From contig SMMW01000053.1 in NCBI GenBank assembly GCA_004794655.1, forward strand, positions 216,501 through 280,500: 64,000 nucleotides of DNA, written 5' to 3'. Shown here piece after piece: positions 54,406 to 64,000 of this stretch (position 1 is the first letter of the stretch; every line of letters begins with the position of its first letter). The translations under genes and the position numbers were made by a program. The notes beneath the pieces are model-generated. The model ran no database searches, had not been told where the DNA came from, and saw only the letters and a list, made by a program, of their open reading frames with translations. The DNA comes from Marisa cornuarietis (taxonomy: Eukaryota > Mollusca > Gastropoda > Architaenioglossa > Ampullariidae).

Positions 54406-56039
54406 AATATTGAGTGCTGATTATAGGTAATAAGATCGACATATCTGATTAATTATGTAAGCCTTACTTTCACTGACCGCAATAACGACACCTGGTGCCA
54501 TCAACGATGAGAACCTTTGTCTCCATCTCTCTCGTTTTGTTTTCTTTCTCTCGCATTTACCGCATATTTTCTGCCTTTTCTCTTTCTTTATTTTGCATGT
54601 CTCCGAAGGAATGTGTTCAGAGAGGGAAAGGTGCCTTAAATGGTGAAGGTGACAATGAAATTCTTATACAAATAATTATCTCGACAATTATCTCTGAAAA
54701 CAATTATACCTAAGTAGGGAAACTCGCTATTTACTTTATTGTAATTAATCTGCTTGACAGATGTACATAAAATACAAATATCAAAAAATTCTTTTAGCAA
54801 GATATAGAACTGGTTGTACCACTAGACAAACTAAGCAGTTGTCCTGGGGGGGGGGGGTAAACATTGAAGAGACCGCAAAGATCGTCTGCGGTTTGTTTTC
54901 CTTAAACGACGAATGATGTTAGGGAAAACATATCATTCTGGTCAATCATATGTGCTATCCATTTACCAACAAATGTTGAAATAACAGGCTTAGCTAGCTC
55001 TTCAAATGAGAATTTTATCATGCATGTAGGCTTACATGACATCGGTGAGGCTAATCGCAGTTTGATTTGCCAGCACACGTGCAGTCGCATTGCCTTCCTC
55101 GTGTCTAGGGTGAGCTGGTCACTGTATCCTGTGAGCATGGTTGTGTAGTTTCACAAGATAACAGAGAAGTAACAACTATCTTTACACCACAAAGCCCAAA
55201 GGAGTCGAGATTTGAGGCCTCAGTCTGGTGTCCAGAAGATATAAATCAATGTTGATTGCGATATAAATGCTTCAGCTTTTGGCGGTGTGTGGAGGAAGAA
55301 GGGTAGAGCAGAATGCAGCAGTTGTCTTGTGCTCAGGTCGGGCACTGATTGATTGTAACCTCCATGACCTGTCAGAAACCTCTCTTCTTCTTACCGCAAG
55401 GTGTGTGTCCATCAAGAGTACAGATATCTGAAACGTGTGCCTGTGGCTGGCACACATACTCATGCAATACTCATAACCGATGAGCTTTAGGCACGATAGG
55501 AGTCAAGGCAAAAGAAGAACATGTAATTGTACTGGATGGTGAGCGACCAATAAAATCACAACGACTGCCTGGGGTTGAAATCTGTCCAGTGATCATGTCC
55601 CTAAATCTTCAAAAATGGGGGCAAAGTCAAGAAAGATTGAGAAATGACGGGTCAAATAACTTGCATCCATCTGAGAGCACTGATTATCAGGAATCTCAGG
55701 GTCAGATTAGTTGAGTAATTAAGCAAAACAGACATGGACAATGACATAAACAAGAGAGTTACCCTGGTATTCAAAAAGACACCCCGCACCCCGCAAAACA
55801 AGTATAAAACCTGCCAAGATGAGAGCAGTTTTTATAATGACCTTTGACCTCCCGTGACACGACACATGCATGCATGGCTAGTTGCTATGGCAAAGCCTCA
55901 ACACTATGTCATTGCGTGTCTCGTAGACGACCTCTTAATAATATGTGACCAAAATAGAAATTTTTCTCTGGAATTCAATTTCAAGGCGATTTTGAGACGA
56001 GCAACATGTTTTTTCCCCTTGAATTTGATTTAATTTTCT

Positions 56040-56230
56040 CCACTCTTCCTTCTTGTTCATCTTTTTCACCTTCGTCGTCATCTTCATCTTTTCCTGAATC
56101 TTTATCTTCTTTATAGTCTTCGTCGTCTTCTTCATCTTTATATTCTTTATCATTATTATCAGTCTCTTCTTCCTCTAATTGACCATCTACATTATCTTCG
56201 TGTTCTTCTTCTTCTTCTTCGAAGACAACA
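56040..56230. repeat. Pyrimidine-rich (TTC-type) low-complexity block
   Basis: Degenerate ttc/tct/atc repeats. The minus-strand frame (56238-55981) encodes an almost purely Glu/Asp/Lys peptide, best explained as translated low-complexity DNA. Confidence 0.75.
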
Positions 56231-59063
56231 TTTACCATTGATGAACTTTTGCAATTTTCTGACAGATACTTTAAGCAGTTTCACAACCATGCAGCTGGTG
56301 TACAATTCATCTCCTTCGTCAGCCCAATCACATTTCGTTCAGAGCTTGGGAAAGTTGGTCACTTGAGAGAATGCAATGCACCGACTCATAATATTGCCCA
56401 TGTCATCAACTCTTACAAAAGGGAAGGGGTCAAAATGAAATGAAGAGAAGAGATTTTTCCGGCGAACTTCGGTTTCTCATTCTTCTAATGTAACTGTCAA
56501 TGTCGTCAGAGCTCGGAGTTATTACACCTCACCCTTCTCTGAGCCCCCCCAGCAAGTCTTCCAACGACCATGTTGTTTCCTCCGGGTACTAAGCAGAGTA
56601 TCCTAGGAAAACAACTTCTCGAAAATTTAGTAAACCTTTTTTTAAGACATCTTCAAGTCAAAGACCAGTAAGAACATACTTTACTAACTGAAAAAAACAA
56701 AAACATATCTGGCTGACATTTAACTGATTCTGTATATACGCATATATGTTTTGTGTATTTTTTCTTTCTGTCTGTAAGTTTTAATTATTATATTTATGTG
56801 TTGATATGTGCTGGTTCATTTGCACTGTGTTCTGCGCTCCCTTGTATGTTCGGTTGGCCGTTTGTTCATTTATTTTAGAAGAAATCTTTTATTTAGCTTT
56901 TTGCTATAATCTTCCTGTCCTCTGCTTTTTTTCTGTGAATCTGCCGAAATAACTGACTTGGACGATTTTATTTGAGCACATTTCAGCAGGCCGGTAAATC
57001 CTTATTTTCCGCGAGACGCTTACCTGTCATTACAATCTCTTTGATATTAAATAAGTCCCGCCAAACCATCAATACATCTGCAGTCAAACTTCCGCCAGCA
57101 AACGAACTAAGGACAAAAAAGTGAACATTTTTAAACTGCCAATGCTTGGATGGAGCTGTGGCGGTCATGTGGCTAATTTGTCAGAATTCTCGGACCTGCC
57201 TGCCTATTTGTGGTCTTCGACAAAATGTATTCTGATTGGCCGAACCCGCCCTGTTTTATCCGACCACTTTCGTCTTTTTAATCTTCTCGTCATCGCTTTC
57301 AGATGTTTAAACGCTTTTTTTCTTTGACCTAGAAAGCTTTTGATGGGCAAGGACGGAAACGGCGGGGCTGCTTTTGTGAAGAGGATAAGCTTTATGGCCG
57401 AGCCCTCACATGCTGGTGAATAAAGCCAAGATGTTTATTTCACAAGGATTGTCCTCATGAACGACTGAGTGATTAAACCTTCCTGGTAAAGAAACTATTT
57501 CCCAGACGAAGGCATTCCCTTTAAGAGAGGTCTTGCAGGCAAGACAAATGAATAGATTTCCAGAAAATGAAAGACTCAAGAGGTCAGTTCGTTTACAAAG
57601 AATACTTCCTACAGTCTGCTTCTTGATGGAACCAGTAACTGTCTACTGCTAACAGTGATTCTTCTTTGTCTTAAAATAATGAAACTCTGGTCTTGGCCGA
57701 TCGTCTCAGTTACCAATTTTGGTAGGAATTCGAGTTTTCTAATCTTAGCAAATGGATATATATATATAATATTGTTTTTGTAAGAGGTTGAGCTTTCACT
57801 TGAAAAACAAATATGCTTTCAATGTTAAAATGTCACAGTGAACTTAAACAATTCTTTAGTTGACAGTTATAAAAGACCTTTTGCAGCCGTATGCGCAGTG
57901 AATTTAAATCTTATAATTTTCATTTTCTATCACGTGTGTGAGCGTGCGCGGACATAAAATAGTTAAAGATCAATCGTTATTCCTGCTTTAAATACACTTT
58001 TAAGGCGTTTTAACCGGCGTAACGAAAGAACTCGAAAAGGTCCTTGATTTTTCTTAGATACGGCTCGCTGTTTCGTTGCTGAGGACCCACCATCACTGAA
58101 TGATGAGCTAAAAGGATGTCATGATGTGGCGACATTTAGACCCCTTTTAGTTCAAATTTTCTCCAAGCTTTGAAGTACAGAGAACCAAAGTGGAATAAAA
58201 GAGAAATCTGAGTTATGATTACCTATTTGAAATACATTACGATGCAAAATTGCTTTTAAACGTGAGCCATTAAGAGTTTTTAGTCACGACCAGAGCACAT
58301 AAATCCCAAATCGTAACAATTAAACAAAATTGTGCAGAATCCAATTGCTGTAGTTGTTCATCGCTTTACATTCTCCATAAAAAGAAAATTCTTCCTTTCA
58401 ATATTTTTCTGCCTCTTCGTGTTAACGTTTTGAAACTCAAGAAGGTCAAGCGAACACATAACACATAATGTAAAATAGTCGGAGAACACCATTTATCCAC
58501 TTCTACATTTTATTGTACCTTAACAATGTAGCTACAACTTTGTTTTCGAATGATTTCTGGCGTCGGAACTTCCATTGATTTGTGTTTTAGCTGTAGTCAT
58601 TTTCAAACTCTCAGCTGGAATTTTAAACAAGGATTTGTTATCCCTTCAGCCTCTATCGCCAGTCTATAAGTAAGAAAAAATGTTGGACAGTGGTATTGAG
58701 CCCCCGAAACGCGCTTTCCTCAGCTTTTCAATGGAACAAACCAGAAAAACGACTTGATTGGACTTCAAGGGGAAGGAAATAGTAAAAATAGACTAAAAGC
58801 GGATTTAGAGAGCTTATTTTCCCACTAGACTTCTCTGTGACCCAAGGATCGGTACGCAGCAGGAAGCGACTCGCAAGAAATTGAGGAAATGAAACTTATA
58901 AGCTACCCCCAGAGATCAAGATTAACCCCAGGAGTACGGCTTTTCTCAAACAAAAATTGCGCCGGTCTTAGATTAGTGTTAGAGTCTATACAGTAAACAG
59001 CAAAATGAATATGAAATTGGTTCTAGTGACTGTGTACCTGTCTGCATTAGGGTGACGCGTACC

Positions 59064-59111
<48 letters not shown>

Positions 59112-59136
59112 TGTGTGTGTGTGTGTGTGTGTGTGT
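59064..59136. repeat. (GCGT)n then (GT)n
   Basis: About 11 GCGT copies grade into GT repeats, which suggests decay of one motif into the other. Confidence 0.95.
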
Positions 59137-61642
59137 CATCAGAAAACGAGTCTGTTGCTATTTTTTCCTCTCTTCTCATCGTACTGGACGACTCCGTACA
59201 GCTAAGCACATAATTACCGTAGAAAAAGACATCATTTTCTCCTGAAACCTCGGAGCTTAACAATCTCCTCGGTCCTCATGTTCACCTTCATCCGGGGTCT
59301 TTCTCACTCGCCAGTCTTTATGTGGCTATCTCCGGATCATTGTTCCCGTCTGATTTGCAAAACCCAGTGTTGAACACCACTGGTTCACCAGAATAGTGCA
59401 AAAAGGGCTACAACTCCCTACAGGCAATGAGAATACTACACTGACGTCAGCAAACAAGTGATTTTAACGAAGTGGAAACCATCGGTTTTTCTTCCATCTC
59501 TTCTTGTATTTAATCATTTTTATTTATTTCTAATTTTTATTTTTTTTTGTTTCTCCGTCTTTTTGCCACCTATTTATTTGATTTATCTGTCAAAAAAAAG
59601 ACTGTGTATCAGTGTGTACATGTATGTCTATAGGTAGACATTTTCCCATCCAATGTCACGGGAAACATGTGAGAATTCAAGAAGGTTTATGCAAAGAAAA
59701 TTTGGAATTTTTAGAATCTGTTTAGTACGTCAATTCAAGCGAAGACTAATAAAAATCTATACTTGTCGACCTTTCTCTCAGTCATTCTTTCTTTCCTTCC
59801 GCGCACACTCTGATTCAATAAACAGGTTGAGAAATACCCAGGAGAAATACCCGACAGAACAGAATGTCCTGCGATAAGAAAATAATAATTCAAAAAGAAG
59901 AAAAATAATCCCTCAGTGCCAGCTAACAGCGTAAAAGTCTTCGTACTGTTTTGTCAAAAGAAGAGACAAAAGAAGAAAAAAAATCCGATACGCTGGTAGG
60001 AGTTGCATGAAGGATAGAACTAGTGGCAGGATACTACAAGAGCGGCAGGATACTACAAGAGCGGCTGGTAGAAGACACTCGGCTGTCAAGTCTGATAGTT
60101 CTCAATACGAGGCGCCACCAGATACTGGCGCCCGCTTTCCATGTCCCTGCTGCGCTGTGGACAGCGCAAATTATCCTTCGTTGACGTTTGGAGTGCTTTC
60201 CCTTGGCTCAGAGGCTGCTCTCACAGCGAGGCTGAGAGCATCTCCGCGGGCTGATCAATCGTCTGCCATCTCCGTCCTCAAGACATCACAGCGCAGAGAA
60301 GCTGCTTCAGCCACCGCGCGTGCGCTCACAGACCTTCTCCGTACTTGTCATGTCACGTGACACAGGCGAACTTCCGGTTCCACTCTGAGAGTAATATCAT
60401 GCTGTTAAAATCTCAATGTCACTGGTCTGTTCGTCTATCTTTCGCGTGCGGTCTCACTGTCTCACTGTCTCACTGCCTTACTCTCACTGTTTATTACAAA
60501 ATCTACTTTTCTTTCGTTTTATTCTATTTCCAATGTGCAAAGTCATGAGAAATTACACTCTTGACTCATGCCACTTGTTTCAAATCAGTCAAATTTGTAT
60601 CCCTTCTCTTTCCTCCTCGGCAATAATAATAATTGCATAATTCTCATTTGAAGACATGTAATGACCTAAAGGTCATCTAAGAAGTTGTTAAATTAACTAT
60701 TCAAATAACCCTGTAATTCAGAAATTCAAAGTATTCCATTTCAAATGCAAATTCATTTCAATGTGATATGAGGTTGCCTTGCAAGCAGAAGAAAAGTTTG
60801 GTGACTTATGTAAAGGGGTTGACGGGCTGTCCACTGGGGGACCTTCACTCAAGGGGGCATCACTCGCTGGCTAAGCTCACCCACCCTGCGTCCCGTTGTG
60901 TCTCCTTTGCCCCTCGTACTTCCGGTACCAATTAGGGGACGAAAAGAATAAGAAAAAGAAAAAAGAATAACAAAAATAGCTAACAATAACAACAAGAACA
61001 ATTAAAAACAAAAAGAACAAGAACTAAAACAAGACAAACAATCAGAACAACAAAAACTATAAGAACAAGACAAAAATAAGAAGAGGGAAAAAATAAGAAC
61101 AAGAATAAGGCGAAGAAGAAGTTGCCTTTACAAACAGACAGACCAAAACATTGGCAGCGGACAACGCATATACAGTGTATCCCAGCAGAAGTAATTTTAC
61201 ACAGACTCGAGAAGAATGTCGACGACACGTGAACATTTTTATTGAAGTTTTGATGCACAGCGAACAGAACTCATTCAGCCAAATGTGAAGCCAAGACATA
61301 AACACGATGAAAAGAAATCTGCCAACAAAATGTTCCTGCAAGTTAACGAGCAACCTAAGATGCTCAACATAAATGCTGCTTTGTTGATTTTCTGCTTTTT
61401 TTTCCTAAATGCCAAGGGTCCTCGTGTTTTTTTTATTTTGTTTTGTTTTTTGACCGCAACAGCGCACAAGAAATAAAATCAAGAGATTTAACTCATGATT
61501 CTGTTAGAGAGCTCAGCAGAGAGGAAGAAAGGAGAAGGTATTGAAAGGCACAGTGTACTCTATTGGAAGATGAGAGTGGTAGAGACCTAAAGGTCGATCA
61601 TAGTTTGACCCCAAATGTCGCACACAATCTATATCACAAAGG

Positions 61643-61981
61643 TCACATCGGTAAGACTGGTGGTTGACAGGCCACCAACAGCAAGGATGCACAGTGTGGA
61701 TGAACTTTGCTCTGTAACTTGCTTACCCACGCAGCGAAAGTAGAAGAAAGCAACAAATCTTCAGTTAATGACTTCATAAACCATCGACCTGCTGTTCCTT
61801 TGTCTGGTGGAGCCTCGTAGACTGAGATCACAACCTCGTCATATACAGTACAACAAGTGTCCTTCTGTCTTCTTTCTTCTCGGATGTAGTAACGGTCAAA
61901 TATTTGGAAAATAAAGGGGTCAGTGCTCGTTGTTCGCTGGAGACTTTGAAAGTCAAATATTTGCTCGTCATTTAAAGTCAT
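61643..61981 (-). CDS. Hypothetical 112-residue open frame
   Basis: An ATG-initiated frame with mixed, protein-like composition (FQIFDRYYIREERRQ, DEVVISVYEAPPDKG, RWFMKSLTEDLLLS). It has no repeats, signal peptide or recognised domain. No promoter or clear splice sites were identified. It could be an exon, a transposon remnant or chance. Confidence 0.3.
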   Translation of the reverse strand: MTLNDEQIFDFQSLQRTTSTDPFIFQIFDRYYIREERRQKDTCCTVYDEVVISVYEAPPDKGTAGRWFMKSLTEDLLLSSTFAAWVSKLQSKVHPHCASLLLVACQPPVLPM

Positions 61982-64000
61982 TTAATTTACTTTAGTAGAG
62001 AAAATGTGGAAAGATTTTTTAAACATTTGTCATTTAATTCTTGTTGTTGTGTTGCCAAACGCCTCGATCCACCTTACAATTAGTTTTTTCTAAACACTTT
62101 TTTCCTCTTCTCATATATATATATATCCATCATTTAATTACAACCTGTCATGCACCCTGTAATTGTCATAAACACACATCATTGTCAAATCACATCTCCT
62201 TACGTTGACGAATGAATTATTTTCTTCTTCTGACATTTGTGTGGTCGTTGACATGGGCGTGTACCTGTACCTGCGTACCTGTGTACCAGTGTACCTGTAC
62301 CTGCGTACCTGTGTACCTGTGTACCTGTACCTGTGTACCAGTGTACCTGTACCTGTACCTGTGTACCTGTACCTGTGTACCAGTGGCTAAAGACCTGTCT
62401 ATTCAAATCTGCTACTAGACGCAGAAAAGTTCATTCGGTTTTGGGCATTGTTCAGCTCCATAAATTATTCATGGAGGATCAGTCTGTATGTTTGCGTGTC
62501 TTATGTTCGAGTGCAGGACGAAAGATATTTAGGGAGACGACCTAACATCTGTACCTACGACATTTGTCACGTGATAACAGGGTGGAGTACTTGGCAGCTC
62601 GTGTTCAATGATTAGCAACGGGCTTATCAGCATCCAGTCTTTACTCCATTTCTTCATCAGTCAGACCTGAGGTTTTTTTAAATCAGCAAAGATCATGACA
62701 ACCTCCATCTGAAAGAGTCTTGAATGTGTTGTAACAGAAACTGCTCAAAAATAGGAAGAAAATATATTATCAAATACTGTTGTCAAATAGGTGACGATCT
62801 GTCATATTTGACTATATTATTATATAATACAGACCTTAAGAGACAGCAGCTCCAATATACAATATTAAATACACACTGCAGCCATTCGTTATGGCAAGGA
62901 AATAAAATTAAAGCAGTAGAATAAAAAAAAACCCGGGTATTATCAAACCCACTACAGTTTACAAAGCTTAAACTGGAAAAGAAATGAGTCTCTTATATTA
63001 CTTAAGCGAAGACTCTATTGGCTCTTGACCAGCGGCTACTGGAGCTGTTATCCTCATAGATGTAAGTCAAAGGTGTCGGAAATGTGTTCAGCGTGCCCAA
63101 TGAACCCCTTCCCAATCCACTTAGCTTTCTTCTACACTACCGCCAGTAATAAAAATGGACTCAACGGTGAAGCAATTGTTGGTTAATTAATTCTATTTGC
63201 ACTTACAGTCGGCAAGCTTTATTCATTTAATAAGTGTCTTGCTTCGAAAAATACTTCTTAGAGCTGATCGCAAACCGCTGGCGATGAAGACGAAAAGGCT
63301 GATACCAAGAATTATAAAAAGGATGATGAAGGTATTAATATTTTCTCGTGGTCGCTGATTTATTTATTTATTTATTCTTTCATTCATTAAAAAAAAAAAC
63401 TGTCTGTGACTTCTTATCGTCTATGCATCGACTTAGGAAAAGATAACTCTAAAGCAACATTTTTGACAAATTGTGTCCCTTACCGTCGAATGCAAACCAA
63501 GCAGATGGCGCAAGGCGAATGTTCTCGATATCATTTGTATTAAATTTGCTCCCATTTCTTGTTAAACTCAGGCAGTAGCATTAGCAGTATAGCGGACTCA
63601 AGAGGGTGTCTTCTGAATTGAACTTCCTGAACTCTCTCCTTCTCTCTCTTTCTTCGGTCTTCTTTCGCTCGATATAGCGATTCTTCAACATTAAAGATTC
63701 AATGGCTCAAAGTGTCTTACAAACAGAAGGGGGAAAAGTGTAATCCTTGGAGAATTCCCTGCGGTGTTCGACAAGCTCCTTGAGAGAGCGTAAGTACTTG
63801 ATGCAGCTAATGCATCCTTACCCTCACCTCCCAAGCCTGTCTCCTTTTTCAAAAGTATTCAGTTGAGAAAAGGAAGTGCTAAGCTTAAGCTGGAATAGGC
63901 TTGGGAGCGGTGGGATGCTTGTGAGAATTCTCATAGCACAGCAGACACTGCTTCTCTTTCTCCTTCTCTCTTCCTTTCACTCCCTCTCTTTCCGCCGCTT
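61982..64000. other. Non-coding right edge
   Basis: No recognisable exon. It contains the tacctg repeat near 62.3 kb, a short (TTTA)n near 63.36 kb and CT-rich runs near the end. Confidence 0.5.
62262..62385. repeat. tacctg-based minisatellite
   Basis: Hexamer-derived units (gtgtacctgtacctg with gcgtacct and gtaccagt variants) repeat for about 120 bp. They give periodic open frames on both strands. Confidence 0.88.

Larger units (their letters stand above)
54406..61640. other. Gene-poor region
   Basis: No recognisable exon. It holds a TTC/TCT-rich block at about 56040-56230 and a (GCGT)n/(GT)n array at 59064-59136. A CpG-richer stretch at about 60.1-60.35 kb has an open frame of 117 codons but no recognisable domain. 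Confidence 0.5.

Noticed and set aside
55981..56238. Highly acidic Glu/Asp/Lys frame
   Set aside because: It coincides with TTC-type low-complexity DNA and has no partner exons or non-repetitive core.
60007..60360. 117-codon plus-strand frame in a CpG-richer stretch
   Set aside because: No domain, signal peptide or splice context; compatible with chance in GC-richer DNA.

Overview
This looks like a stretch of a gastropod mollusc nuclear genome, probably a caenogastropod-type snail. The reasons are multi-exon genes with GT-AG introns, a secreted lectin combining Ig-like domains with a C1q domain (a class known mainly from gastropods), L2/CR1-group LINEs, tRNA-derived SINEs and very dense microsatellites. 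Species placement is inference. Genes are sparse: nearly all recognisable coding sequence lies on the minus strand in the first 21 kb.

Positions 1-9,913 hold two tandem minus-strand paralogues of one secreted family: signal peptide, Ig-like domain 1, Ig-like domain 2 split over two exons, a coiled-coil stalk, then a C1q domain. The upstream copy (gene B, 5,472-9,913) is complete, with five coding exons and about 445 residues. The other (gene A, 336-3,001) runs off the left edge before its C1q exon. They match the gastropod QREP type, the C1q counterpart of FREPs. Positions 12,558-21,131 hold a complete seven-exon secreted serpin of 424 residues, with an inhibitory hinge and a predicted Arg-Ser P1-P1' bond. 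Its fourth intron carries a 5'-truncated L2/CR1-like LINE with a 781-codon open reverse transcriptase frame. The LINE tail ends about 9 bases from the splice acceptor of serpin exon 5.

Positions 21.1-64 kb are mostly non-coding. The best-supported element is a plus-strand promoter (TATA-like box plus initiator, 41.84-41.88 kb). It feeds a 5' UTR exon with a GC-type splice donor and a signal-peptide exon at 44,216-44,274, whose downstream exons I could not find. A decayed LINE lies at 53.1-54.35 kb, LINE 3' ends at 31.2, 27.4 and 44.0 kb, and SINE-like pieces at 19.5, 36.8, 49.4 and 54.35 kb. Minisatellites lie at 31.0, 39.8, 48.2, 49.9 and 62.3 kb. Two weak coding candidates are at 37.9 and 61.6 kb.

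Together, the left third reads as an immune neighbourhood: variable-type lectins with C1q heads beside an Arg-specific protease inhibitor of the kind that restrains trypsin-like cascade proteases. That functional link is inference from proximity. Exon joins were deduced by eye from splice motifs, reading-frame phase and family alignment; there is no transcript evidence here.
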